Below are positions 17,153 to 25,354 of a stretch of DNA of 35,953 nucleotides, in pieces. Position numbers and translations under genes: made by a program. How positions within the stretch are numbered: the stretch's first letter is position 1; each line of letters starts with the position of its first letter. Source of the DNA: an uncultured Campylobacter sp. (GTDB taxonomy: Bacteria > Campylobacterota > Campylobacteria > Campylobacterales > Campylobacteraceae); the NCBI RefSeq assembly GCF_905372745.1, contig NZ_CAJPQR010000021.1:1-35953 (forward strand), read 5' to 3'. The notes below the pieces were generated by a model. That model did not search any database. It was not told the DNA's origin and saw only the letters and a program-made list of their open reading frames with translations.

Positions 17153-17863
17153 ATGGACGCCAAAACCATCGCCGTCATCCCCGCTCGCGGCGGCAGCAAA
17201 AGAATCCCGCGAAAAAATATAAAGCCTTTTTGCGGTAAACCGATGATCGCTTACAGCATAGAAGCGGCGATTAGGGCGGGGATTTTTGACGAGATTATCG
17301 TCTCCACCGACGACGAGGAGATAGCGGATATCGCGAAAAACGCGGGCGCTAGCGTGCCGTTTATGCGCCCAAAAGAGTTAAGCGACGATTTTACCGCGAC
17401 GGGTGCGGTCGTAGAGCATGCGATAAAATTTTTGCAAGCAAGAGGCGATAGGATAAAATTCGTCTGTACGATTTACGCTACCGCGCCGCTGATAGACGAA
17501 TTTTACATTAAACTAGGCCTTGAAAAGCTACGCGCCTCAAATGCTAAAAACGCCTTTTCGTGTACTTCTATGCCGTTTCCCATCTGGCGGACGTTTAAGA
17601 TTGCCAAGGATGGGCGATGCGAGATGTTTTGGCGAGAAAATTTTGCCAAACGAAGCCAGGATTTAGAGGAGGCTTATCAAGACGCGGGGCAGTTTTACTG
17701 GACGAATTTAGACGCGCCTTCGAGCGATGAAATTTTTTTCGGGCGAGATAGCATAGCGATCGTTTTGCCGCGCCACTTGGTGCAGGATATAGATACGCCG
17801 CAAGACTGGATAAGAGCGGAGTTTTTATACGAAGCGGTGCAAAAATCAAGGGAAAAAGCATGA
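17153..17863 (+). CDS. pseF: CMP-pseudaminic acid cytidylyltransferase
   Basis: It activates pseudaminic acid with CTP to CMP-Pse, the donor used by Maf-type transferases. The 236-residue length is normal. The nucleotide-binding signature IPARGGSKRIPRKN is at 9-22, with PKELSDDFTATG, YATAPLID and QDAGQFYWTN segments that are typical of the PseF branch of CMP-sugar synthetases. It is the first gene of a two-gene plus-strand operon; its last four bases overlap the next start (ATGA). Confidence 0.92.
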   Translation: MDAKTIAVIPARGGSKRIPRKNIKPFCGKPMIAYSIEAAIRAGIFDEIIVSTDDEEIADIAKNAGASVPFMRPKELSDDFTATGAVVEHAIKFLQARGDRIKFVCTIYATAPLIDEFYIKLGLEKLRASNAKNAFSCTSMPFPIWRTFKIAKDGRCEMFWRENFAKRSQDLEEAYQDAGQFYWTNLDAPSSDEIFFGRDSIAIVLPRHLVQDIDTPQDWIRAEFLYEAVQKSREKA

Positions 17864-18417
17864 GAAAAAAACGGCTAGAAATCATAAATTTCGTAAATTT
17901 AAGCGACGAGAAGTACCGAAAAATCTTAGAATATAGAAATCAAGAATATGTTAGAACCGTATCAAATTCGCCCGAACCCATCACGGTAAAGCAGCACGAA
18001 GCCTACCGCGAAGCGCTAAAAAAGCGCGATAAATTTTTCGCGTTTTTGATAACGTGCGACGGTGAGGATTATGCGGTGATAAATTTAAAAAAGCTTGACG
18101 ACGGGTCGTTTTATCTGGGGTATTATCTAACCGACGAGCTATATAAATTCGAAGGCGGAGGCGTAGCCGTGCATAACTGCATGATGTATATATGCAACCG
18201 GCTAAAAATCGAGCTTATATCTTACGATATAAAGCCCGAAAATAGCAGGGTTTTTAGAGTCGGTCAATGCGGCGAAGATATAGCCGTTAGCGGCAGTAGC
18301 GAGGCTTTACACCACCTAGTTAGGCTATACGGCTACGACGACGAATGCGTAAAAAATAGCAAATCCGCAAAATTATTTAATAAAATTTATGAGATAAAAG
18401 AGGGCGATTTTAGCTAA
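17860..18417 (+). CDS. GNAT-type acyltransferase, PseH-like candidate
   Basis: A 185-residue protein with a GNAT-like pattern: LEYRNQEYVR (23-32) resembles the opening of PseH proteins, a central beta region follows (YAVINLKKLDDGSFYLGYYL, 71-90), then YKFEGGGVAVHN (95-106), which could be the acyl-CoA pyrophosphate loop, and IKPENSRVFRV (124-134). PseH N-acetylates the 4-amino group of the pseudaminic-acid precursor; translational coupling to pseF supports that job. The match is divergent and the tail beyond about 135 is unusual, so it may use an acyl-ACP rather than acetyl-CoA. Its stop codon overlaps, tail to tail, the stop of the ketosynthase gene on the other strand. Confidence 0.6.
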   Translation: MRKKRLEIINFVNLSDEKYRKILEYRNQEYVRTVSNSPEPITVKQHEAYREALKKRDKFFAFLITCDGEDYAVINLKKLDDGSFYLGYYLTDELYKFEGGGVAVHNCMMYICNRLKIELISYDIKPENSRVFRVGQCGEDIAVSGSSEALHHLVRLYGYDDECVKNSKSAKLFNKIYEIKEGDFS

Positions 18418-19481
18418 AAATCGGTAATTACCGTATCGCAAAAATCGAATTTGCCAAGACTCGTTACGATAGAGGCGTAGTTTAGTCCCGCGCCAAAACC
18501 CGCCAGCATACATTTATAAATATCGCCGCCCGTCATCTGCTCTTTGGCGTTATGAGCGATACAAACGGGGATCGTGGAGCTGTTTGAGTTACCGTAAAAA
18601 GTAACTACGTTGCTAGGCGCCTTTTGGCTTGAAACGCCTAGTTTTTGAGCTAGTTTATCGACCATAAATTTATTCGGCTGATGGAAAAAATAATAATCCA
18701 GCTCGTCTTTATCCGCGCCCGCGTAAGCTAGGCTTTGGGCGATATATTTAGGCACGTTTTGCATTACGTATTGAAATACCGCCTGTCCGTCCATATGAAT
18801 GCGCGGCAAACAGTCGCGACCACCGTATTTGGAGCTTGAAAATTTAGCTTTTTCCTCATTCGTCGGCTTTCTAAAACCCATCGCCGGAAACACCAGCGCA
18901 TCGTAATCCTTGGCATCCGTTACGCAGTGAAAGAACGCGTCGTTTTCGCCGTTTTCTACGACGGTAATACAAATAGCGTCGCCTGCTAGCGGATAGCTGC
19001 TAGTGTCGCTTCTGTCGGGATTTTTGCATATGACGTCGCCCGTTATCAGGACTACTTTTTTAGCGCCTTCGTTATTTAGCAGCATAAAGGCTTGAAATAA
19101 TCCGTTGATAAAGCCGGCGCATTGCTGATTCGTATCCATGCAAAAAATTTCGGAGCTTAAATTTAGCTCGCCGGCGATTAGATTAGCGGTTGCCGGCATT
19201 AAAAAATCGGGCGTCGTCGTAGCCACTACGAGCGCGGAAATTTCCTCTTTTTTCAGCAGCCCTTTTTCAAAAAGGCGGTTTAATCCGTAGATCGCCACTT
19301 GGGACAAGTACGTTTCGTCTTTAAAAAATCTGTGCCTGTCGTAACCCATCGTATTTTTTAGCTTTAAATTTTGCTTTTGCGAGAGCGAGTTAAATTTCAT
19401 ATCGTCTTCGAATTTATACTCCGTCTGCGGAAGCAAAGCCAAAATACCGCTGATTTTTTTACCGAAAAATTTAGTTTTCAT
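18414..19481 (-). CDS. Beta-ketoacyl-ACP synthase III-like enzyme (copy A)
   Basis: A 355-residue FabH/KAS III-type thiolase-fold enzyme that would condense an acyl starter with malonyl-ACP. The Cys-His-Asn triad is present: C121 in QQCAGF, H267 in FFHQPN, and N298 in FYGNSNSST. It is longer than ordinary FabH (about 315-330). It is the last gene of the six-gene operon, and its ATG overlaps the stop of an ACP gene (TAATG), so the ACP is its likely partner. It differs strongly from copy B, suggesting a different step or substrate and not a recent duplication. The C. jejuni flagellin-glycosylation locus also carries an extra fabH of unknown role. Confidence 0.87.
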   Translation of the reverse strand: MKTKFFGKKISGILALLPQTEYKFEDDMKFNSLSQKQNLKLKNTMGYDRHRFFKDETYLSQVAIYGLNRLFEKGLLKKEEISALVVATTTPDFLMPATANLIAGELNLSSEIFCMDTNQQCAGFINGLFQAFMLLNNEGAKKVVLITGDVICKNPDRSDTSSYPLAGDAICITVVENGENDAFFHCVTDAKDYDALVFPAMGFRKPTNEEKAKFSSSKYGGRDCLPRIHMDGQAVFQYVMQNVPKYIAQSLAYAGADKDELDYYFFHQPNKFMVDKLAQKLGVSSQKAPSNVVTFYGNSNSSTIPVCIAHNAKEQMTGGDIYKCMLAGFGAGLNYASIVTSLGKFDFCDTVITDF

Positions 19482-19714
19482 TAGGCTTTTGCGTCGCTTT
19501 TAACGATTAAATTTTCTATGGCTTCGATGCTGCCGAAATTTTCGGGCAAGATATCGCCGCCGTCTATTTTTACGCCGAATTTTTCTTCTAAATCCGTAAC
19601 TAACGTAAGCACGTCAAAGCTATCTAGCATGCCCGATTCGACAAAATTTTCATCGCCCGCGAAGTCGTATTCGGGTCTAATATCTACTAAAATTTCTCTT
19701 ATTTTTTCTTTCAT
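19481..19714 (-). CDS. Acyl carrier protein (copy 1)
   Basis: A 77-residue acidic helical carrier protein. The phosphopantetheine attachment serine is S32 in LDSFD, with the usual DS motif followed by a helix (VLTLVTDLEEKFGV). It would hold the growing acyl chain as a thioester. Nine bases separate it from the upstream SDR stop, and it overlaps the ketosynthase by one base. The sequence is too diverged to be the housekeeping AcpP, which normally has GADSLD. Confidence 0.88.
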   Translation of the reverse strand: MKEKIREILVDIRPEYDFAGDENFVESGMLDSFDVLTLVTDLEEKFGVKIDGGDILPENFGSIEAIENLIVKSDAKA

Positions 19715-19723
19715 ATCGTCTCT

Positions 19724-20482
19724 TTATCTAAAATTTCCGCCGTCTATGAAGTAGTTTTCGCCTACGATATACCTAGCCGCATCGCTTAGCAAAAATATCG
19801 CCGTATTCGCCACTTCTTGCGGTTCTAGTAATCTGCATATATCAGACGTCGTGTACGGGTCTTTTTCGTCGTTTTTTAAATCTCTAAAAATTTGAGTATC
19901 TTTTACCATTTGAGTTAATACGCCGCCGACTATGACCGTGTTTATACGCATTTTTCTTTTTACCAATTCCAAAGATAGCGGCTTAGCGATAGCGTCTAGC
20001 GAGGCCTTACTGATGATATAAGCAATTTGCCCTTTTAAAAACATTTTCGTTACGATGGATGAAAAAAATACCACGGACGCGCCGTCGTCGGAGTTTTGTT
20101 TTTTAGATAACTGCTTTACTATTTCAAGCCCCGAAAAGGCGTTTATTTTAAAAATTTTTTCATTCGTCGCGTGGTCTAGCAGTTTAAACGGATATATGGA
20201 TGGCACTCCCGCAGCGTGGACGCATCCGTTAAATTTAACCCCGTCGAATTTAACGCAGTCTGAAACTAACTGCGCGATCCCGTCTATATCTTGTAAATCG
20301 TAAGCGAAAATTTTATGCTTGGCCGGCTCTTTCATCATAGATAGCGTCTGTTTCAGCCTAGCCTCGTCTCTGGCTATTAGCGCTACGCTAGCACCCAGTT
20401 CACTGAGCCTGACGGCTATTTGCCTACCGATGCCTGAGCTTGCTCCCGTTACTAAAATTTTTTTGTCTTTGAAATTTATCAT
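19724..20482 (-). CDS. SDR oxidoreductase, FabG-like (copy A)
   Basis: A 252-residue classical SDR with all key motifs: TGASSGIG at 12-19, HAAG at 89-92 in place of NNAG, S142, and Y155/K159 in YIISK. It ends in YFIDGGNFR, like FabG enzymes. Within an ACP/KAS operon it most likely reduces a beta-ketoacyl-ACP to the beta-hydroxy form with NADPH. Overlap with the preceding SDR gene is four bases (ATGA). A role as a sugar reductase is possible but less likely here. Confidence 0.85.
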   Translation of the reverse strand: MINFKDKKILVTGASSGIGRQIAVRLSELGASVALIARDEARLKQTLSMMKEPAKHKIFAYDLQDIDGIAQLVSDCVKFDGVKFNGCVHAAGVPSIYPFKLLDHATNEKIFKINAFSGLEIVKQLSKKQNSDDGASVVFFSSIVTKMFLKGQIAYIISKASLDAIAKPLSLELVKRKMRINTVIVGGVLTQMVKDTQIFRDLKNDEKDPYTTSDICRLLEPQEVANTAIFLLSDAARYIVGENYFIDGGNFR

Positions 20483-21195
20483 ACCAGATAGCCTCTGACG
20501 TCAAAATGCCTGCCGTAAACGCCGCTTGAACTCTCGCTTAGCAAAAATGCGATCTGTTTGGCTAAAATTTCAGGGTCGATCGCGCCCGTTTGCATCATGG
20601 CTACTAGCTCTCGCTCTCTTTGGCTGAGCTCTTTATCGCTTTGCACGACGGCGGGGCGGATGGAGTTTATCCTGATACCTTTGGAGTATATTTCTTTTGC
20701 GATCGCGGGCATAGCGTTATCCATCGCCGCTTTTGACGCGCCGTAGGCTATTTGCCCCTTGTCCGCTCCTAGCGATGCGTAGTTTGAGACGGCTACTATG
20801 CTACTTTTGGCGTTATAAATTCCTTCGCTAGCAAAAACCCTAACGGCCTGGATAAACGCAAAGAAATTTTCCGTCATAGCGTCTTGCAAAAGCTCTAATG
20901 AAGTATCCGCCAAAGGCGCGGTTAAATTTTTATCTACGGCGTAAACCAGTCCGTCAAGCTTTAAGCCGTCGAAATTTACGACGTCCCGTATAAAATTTTC
21001 GATTTTTTCTACACGGCTAGCGTCAAAGGTTATCGCGCGACCGTCGCTTAAATTTAACGAAACCTTATCCAAAGCGCGCTCGTCCTTGTCGCTCATGACG
21101 ATTTTGGCGCCCGACTCGCTTAAAATTTTAGCCGCCGCGCCGCCTATGACGCCGCAGCCCATTATTAGTATTTTTTTATTTTTTAGATTTAGCAT
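20479..21195 (-). CDS. SDR-like protein with altered cofactor and catalytic motifs (copy B)
   Basis: A 238-residue SDR-fold protein. Tyr151 and Lys155 (YGASK) are kept, but the glycine motif reads MGCGVIGG (12-19) instead of TGxxxGIG, the NNAG site reads AVDK (86-89), and the residue 13 before the Tyr is Asn138 where Ser is usual (S137 is next to it). It may therefore have altered cofactor use, or be a partner or scaffold for copy A. It overlaps the upstream ketosynthase gene by 20 bases and the downstream SDR by four, so all are co-translated. Confidence 0.8.
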   Translation of the reverse strand: MLNLKNKKILIMGCGVIGGAAAKILSESGAKIVMSDKDERALDKVSLNLSDGRAITFDASRVEKIENFIRDVVNFDGLKLDGLVYAVDKNLTAPLADTSLELLQDAMTENFFAFIQAVRVFASEGIYNAKSSIVAVSNYASLGADKGQIAYGASKAAMDNAMPAIAKEIYSKGIRINSIRPAVVQSDKELSQRERELVAMMQTGAIDPEILAKQIAFLLSESSSGVYGRHFDVRGYLV

Positions 21196-22282
21196 TAGCT
21201 TCGAGTACTTTTGATCTGCCCTCGTCCCACGTGATATCGGTTTGGATGATAGGCAAAATATCTTTCGGACTTATATAGGCGTCCGCCACGCCTAGCGAGA
21301 GCCCTATACCAAAGCCCGACATTATGACTTTGACGCTCTCGTCACCGTCCTTGTCGCCGTAGTAGTCGCACATGGCGTTTGGTACGCTAGCCGATGAGGT
21401 GTTGGCGTATCTTTCAAGGCTTAGGCGCGACTTGTCTTGCATTTTTATTTTTTTAGCTATCGTATCTAGCATGGACTTGTTTGCTTGATGAAGCAGTACC
21501 GAGTCGTACTCCTCCGCAGAGGCCTGAAATTTTTCAAAAAACGCCTTAAATAGCCTCGGGACTTTGGTTATGCTAAAAGAAACTACGGCTAGCCCGTCCA
21601 TATGCAAAGACATATCAAACTGCGGACGCCCGACGTATGCGTATCTCGACCCGTGACAAGCTCCGATGGCTTTAAACCCATCGCCCATAGACTGCAGGGC
21701 GAATCTAAACCCTTCGTTTCCTTCGTCGTATTCGATTAGCGTCGCGCTCCCGCAGTCTCCAAAAAGTAGGTCGTTTAAGTCGCCGAATATATTAGTCGCG
21801 CCGCTGTTTATTCCAAATATGCTAGGTTCGGTTACGTCGCCAGCCAATAAAAGAACTTTTTTTAAGTATCCGCTTTGTAGCATCGATGCGGCCGTATGCA
21901 AGCCGAAAATATAACCCGAACAACCCAAATTTATATCGTAGGCTATACATTCCTGAGATAGGCCTAGTCTATATTGCAACGTTATCGCCGTAGCTGGTAC
22001 CGTATAATCGGGACTTTGCGTTACTAAAATAACCGCGTCTATCTCGTCTCTTGAAATGTTTTTTTTCTTGATTATCTCCTCTGCCGCGGCAAAGCACAGG
22101 TCAGACGTTATCGTTTTATTGTTTTTGCTATAAAATTTCTGCTTGATGCCCGTATCTTTTACGAATCTTTCCACGCTTTCTTTATCAAATTTTTTATAAA
22201 AATCTTCAAGCGCGAGTTTATCTTCCGGTACGGCGCAGCAAACCGCCGAAATTTTTACGTTTTTAATGTGATCAAACGCCAT
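21176..22282 (-). CDS. Beta-ketoacyl-ACP synthase III-like enzyme (copy B)
   Basis: A 368-residue KAS III-type condensing enzyme with the triad C121 (LGCSGY), H265 (LLHQAN) and N294 (YANTSSASVP). It would start a chain by joining an acyl-CoA or acyl-ACP to malonyl-ACP. It has a C-terminal tail beyond the family core (about 345-368). Its ATG overlaps the stop of ACP copy 2 (TAATG), pairing the two. No dehydratase, enoyl reductase or KAS I/II is encoded nearby, so products should stay short and hydroxylated or keto. Confidence 0.88.
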   Translation of the reverse strand: MAFDHIKNVKISAVCCAVPEDKLALEDFYKKFDKESVERFVKDTGIKQKFYSKNNKTITSDLCFAAAEEIIKKKNISRDEIDAVILVTQSPDYTVPATAITLQYRLGLSQECIAYDINLGCSGYIFGLHTAASMLQSGYLKKVLLLAGDVTEPSIFGINSGATNIFGDLNDLLFGDCGSATLIEYDEGNEGFRFALQSMGDGFKAIGACHGSRYAYVGRPQFDMSLHMDGLAVVSFSITKVPRLFKAFFEKFQASAEEYDSVLLHQANKSMLDTIAKKIKMQDKSRLSLERYANTSSASVPNAMCDYYGDKDGDESVKVIMSGFGIGLSLGVADAYISPKDILPIIQTDITWDEGRSKVLEANAKSKK

Positions 22283-22500
22283 TATTTCATACTATCTAAT
22301 ATATCTTGGATTGTTTTGAAATTTCTTATATCGTTAGGATTTGCCGTCACGCCAAAGTGCTCGTCCATCATAACGACGTAAGAGATAGCCGCTAGCGAAT
22401 CCCACTCTTCAAGCTCCTCAAGCTTGGTTTCTGGAGTAAAATCGCTTACTTCAAGCTCTAAAAGCTCGGCTATTAGGGCCATTTTTTCGTTTGTATCCAT
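22282..22500 (-). CDS. Acyl carrier protein (copy 2)
   Basis: A 72-residue carrier protein with the phosphopantetheine serine S35 in EEWDSLAAIS. The WDSL form is common in ACPs of secondary metabolism and glycan loci rather than in housekeeping AcpP. It is the first gene of the six-gene minus-strand operon, with a strong AAGGAGG (22514-22508) six or seven bases before the ATG, on the edge of a long inverted repeat. Confidence 0.88.
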   Translation of the reverse strand: MDTNEKMALIAELLELEVSDFTPETKLEELEEWDSLAAISYVVMMDEHFGVTANPNDIRNFKTIQDILDSMK

Positions 22501-22512
22501 CTTAAATCCTCC

Positions 22513-22568
22513 TTAAAATTTTAGCTTGATTTTAACTAAAATACAATAAAATCAAGCTAAAATTTTAA
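22513..22568. promoter_or_regulatory. Perfect 22-bp inverted repeat between divergent operons
   Basis: TTAAAATTTTAGCTTGATTTTA at 22513-22534 (given in shorter form: arms contain TTTTAGCTTGATTTTA) is repeated exactly in reverse complement at 22547-22568, with a 12-base spacer ACTAAAATACAA. It fills the gap between the start of ACP copy 2 (minus) and the adenylating enzyme (plus). A TACAAT at 22542-22547 may be a plus-strand -10. The symmetry suggests an operator or a bidirectional promoter; there are no T-runs or gene ends here that would make it a terminator. Confidence 0.75.
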
Positions 22569-22589
22569 TCACCTCAAATAAGGTAAAAA

Positions 22590-24089
22590 ATGCAAAAAAA
22601 TATGCTGTCCTACTTGCAAAATTCGGCCTTAAGGTTTCCTCTTAAAACGGCGATACGAGATGAAGACGAGAGCGTGAATTTTAGCGAGCTAAATTCGCAG
22701 GCAAAGGCGATCGCCGCGCATTTTCAGAGCTTCAACATAACCAAAAACAGGCCCGTGGGCATACTTTTGCCAAAAAGCGTAAAAGCTATAAAATGCTTTT
22801 TAGGGACGCTTTATAACGGTTGCTTTTACGTGCCGCTAGACGTCAAAAATCCCGCGTCTAGGCTTGAAGCTATCATCAAAAATTTAAACCTAGAATTTAT
22901 CGTTACCGACGCGAAGCATGCCCAAATTTTAAAAAATTCGGGAGTAAATTTAATCATCTTTGACGAGATAAATTTAAATGGCGAGGATAAATTTGATCGG
23001 GCGAATTACGAAAATACGATCGATACCGATCCTCTTTATATCATAAATACTTCGGGCTCCACCGGTACGCCAAAGGGTGTAGCAATCTCGCACAAAAGCG
23101 CTATAAACTACATCGAGTGGGCATGCGAGACGTTTAATTTTAAAGACGATTTAAAAATCGCGAGCCAAGCTCCGTTTATTTTCGACAACTCCGTGCTCGA
23201 TATTTATCTGACGCTAAAAACGGGTTCTACGCTATTTTTGATACCGCAAGAGCTTTTTACGTTTCCGATTAAAGTAGTGGAATATTTGGAAAAAAACGAG
23301 ATAAATTTTATATTTTGGGTGCCTTCCGTCATGGCGAATATCGCCGCGCTGGATTTGCTAAGAGAGGTAAATTTAAGCCTTGAATTTATAATTTTCGCAG
23401 GCGAAGTCATGCCCGTAAAAACGATGAATTATTTTAAATCTCGTTTTAAAAACGCCGTTTTGGCAAATTTGTACGGACCGACGGAGACGACCGTCGATTG
23501 CGCGTATTATATCGTCGATCGCGATTTTAGCGACGAGGAGAGTTTGCCCATAGGCTATCCTTGCAAAAATACCGACGTCTTTTTGCTGGATGAAAACGAC
23601 GCGCCAGTAACGGCACAAAATACGCTAGGCGAGCTTTGTGTGCGCGGCGCCTCGCTAGCTCTTGGATACTACAACGATCCGGTTAAAACCGCTAGCGCTT
23701 TTACGCAAAATCCGCTAAATCTCGCATATCCTGAGCGAATCTACCGCACGGGCGATCTAGCCTACTACAACGAGCGCGGCGAGCTAATGTATAAAGGCCG
23801 CAAGGACTTTCAGATCAAGCACATGGGGTACCGTATAGAGCTGGGCGAGATAGAGACGGCTGCCTTGTCTCTTAGCGGCGTAGATAGCGCGTGCGCGCTG
23901 TATGATGGGGCTATCGTGCTAATTTATACTTCGCAAACCGCCGCTTCGCAAAGAGAAATTCTGCTATATTTAGGCAAAATTTTGCCTAAATATATGCTGC
24001 CGACTCGCTTTGTAATGCTTGATGAGATGCCGCTAAACGTAAACGGCAAGATAGATAGAAATAAACTAAAAGAGCTAATAAAGGATTAA
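22590..24089 (+). CDS. Amino-acid-type adenylating enzyme (stand-alone NRPS A domain, DltA-like)
   Basis: A 499-residue ANL enzyme that would adenylate a carboxylate and load it on a carrier protein. Core motifs in order: NTSGSTGTPKG (153-163), YGPTET (295-300), YRTGDL (385-390), GRKDFQIKHMGYRIELGE (403-420) and NGKIDR with catalytic K487. FIFDN places D199 where amino-acid-activating domains hold the Asp that binds the alpha-amino group, so an amino acid is the likely substrate. There is no attached carrier domain; ACP copy 2 lies just across the divergent promoter. A similar amino-acid-activating gene sits in the C. jejuni flagellin-glycosylation locus. AAGG precedes the ATG. The next gene starts two bases after the stop. 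Confidence 0.86.
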   Translation: MQKNMLSYLQNSALRFPLKTAIRDEDESVNFSELNSQAKAIAAHFQSFNITKNRPVGILLPKSVKAIKCFLGTLYNGCFYVPLDVKNPASRLEAIIKNLNLEFIVTDAKHAQILKNSGVNLIIFDEINLNGEDKFDRANYENTIDTDPLYIINTSGSTGTPKGVAISHKSAINYIEWACETFNFKDDLKIASQAPFIFDNSVLDIYLTLKTGSTLFLIPQELFTFPIKVVEYLEKNEINFIFWVPSVMANIAALDLLREVNLSLEFIIFAGEVMPVKTMNYFKSRFKNAVLANLYGPTETTVDCAYYIVDRDFSDEESLPIGYPCKNTDVFLLDENDAPVTAQNTLGELCVRGASLALGYYNDPVKTASAFTQNPLNLAYPERIYRTGDLAYYNERGELMYKGRKDFQIKHMGYRIELGEIETAALSLSGVDSACALYDGAIVLIYTSQTAASQREILLYLGKILPKYMLPTRFVMLDEMPLNVNGKIDRNKLKELIKD

Positions 24090-24091
24090 AA

Positions 24092-25354
24092 ATGAAAATA
24101 AAAGACGGCGATTTTAAAGAGCTCGTAGACGCGCTTTTTGCCACGCAAGAGGGCGAATTTAATCATATCTACGAACAAGAAAAGATAGAGCGGTTTAAGA
24201 CGCTTTGTAAAGATAAAAAGTTAATTATTTTAGGCACTGGCTATTATCTAAAAGTATTGCCTAAATTTTTAAAACTAACCTACGGCGTAGATATTTACGG
24301 CGTATACGACTGGGTAGCCGAAGAACAAAGCGGCGAAGGAATCCTAGCCGGTAGCGAGGATTACAAATATCTCGATCTAAAAAAATATAATAAATTTAAA
24401 TCGAATTTAATATCAAAAGAGGAATTTTACGCAGATCCGGCAAATACGGTCATATTTTTAAACAGCGAAACCTTTCCCGAGGTTCCCGTAAGGCTCTATG
24501 AAAACGGATTTAAAGACATCTATCATATGAGATGTTTAGCGAGCGGATTTTTGACGCGAGAGATTTTCGACAAAAAGACGACGGGACTTGAAATGTATGA
24601 TATAAACGAGATCAATCATAGCTTTACTACGCCCGAAATCGCCCGTATCGTAACGCTTTATAATCTGTTGGAAGACGAAAAATCAAGAGAAATTTTCAAA
24701 GCGATGATAAAATTTAAGCTTACGGAGGATTATTACTATACGGCGTATTCAAGAGAACTTAGCGGAGAGCAATACTTCGATAAGGAGATTATTAGCTTAA
24801 AAGATGATGAGGTTTTCGTAGACTGCGGAGGATATAACGGCGATACGATAGCCGAGTTTTTAGAGGCTTCAAACGGTAAATTTAAGCATATTTATAGTTA
24901 TGAGCCCGACGATGAAAATTTTAAAATTTTAAGCGAATTCGTAAGCGAACTACCGCAAGAAATAAAAGAAAAAATCACTCCTATAAATGCGGGAGTATCG
25001 TATAAAAACGAGACTTTTTACCTGCAAGCAAGCGGCGGTTGGACGACTTGTACCAGTGAGGTAACCGATAGGACGGCGAGGGTAACCGCGATAGACGAAG
25101 CGGGTGGGGCGGCGCCTACGTTTATTAAAATGGATATCGAGACTTTTGAGACTTATGCGTTACTGGGCGCAATGGATACGATTATAAATCATAAGCCAAA
25201 GCTCGCCATTTGCATTTACCATAAATTTAGCGATCTATGGGATATACCGCTACTTTTAAAGCAGTGGGTTAACGAATATAAAATTTACATACGCCATTAC
25301 CTAAATACGCAATCAGAAACGGTCGTATACGCCATACCGAAGGATCAAAAATGA
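24092..25354 (+). CDS. FkbM-type methyltransferase, tandem copy 1
   Basis: A 420-residue protein. Residues about 42-160 form an N-terminal Rossmann-like unit opening with KLIILGTGYYLKVLPKFL, which is not part of FkbM and recalls the nucleotide/sugar-binding domain of PglD-like proteins. The C-terminal FkbM methyltransferase domain spans about 238-415: SAM motif FVDCGGYNGDT at 242-252, acidic EPD at 271-273, and IKMDIETFE at 345-353. FkbM enzymes O-methylate hydroxyls of sugars or small acyl groups. It lies in one operon with the adenylating enzyme and overlaps the next copy by four bases (ATGA). Confidence 0.85.
   Translation: MKIKDGDFKELVDALFATQEGEFNHIYEQEKIERFKTLCKDKKLIILGTGYYLKVLPKFLKLTYGVDIYGVYDWVAEEQSGEGILAGSEDYKYLDLKKYNKFKSNLISKEEFYADPANTVIFLNSETFPEVPVRLYENGFKDIYHMRCLASGFLTREIFDKKTTGLEMYDINEINHSFTTPEIARIVTLYNLLEDEKSREIFKAMIKFKLTEDYYYTAYSRELSGEQYFDKEIISLKDDEVFVDCGGYNGDTIAEFLEASNGKFKHIYSYEPDDENFKILSEFVSELPQEIKEKITPINAGVSYKNETFYLQASGGWTTCTSEVTDRTARVTAIDEAGGAAPTFIKMDIETFETYALLGAMDTIINHKPKLAICIYHKFSDLWDIPLLLKQWVNEYKIYIRHYLNTQSETVVYAIPKDQK

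Noticed and set aside
18421..18432. Palindrome CGGTAATTACCG at the convergent gene ends as a terminator
   Set aside because: It lies inside the ketosynthase coding sequence, has no loop and no T-run on either side.
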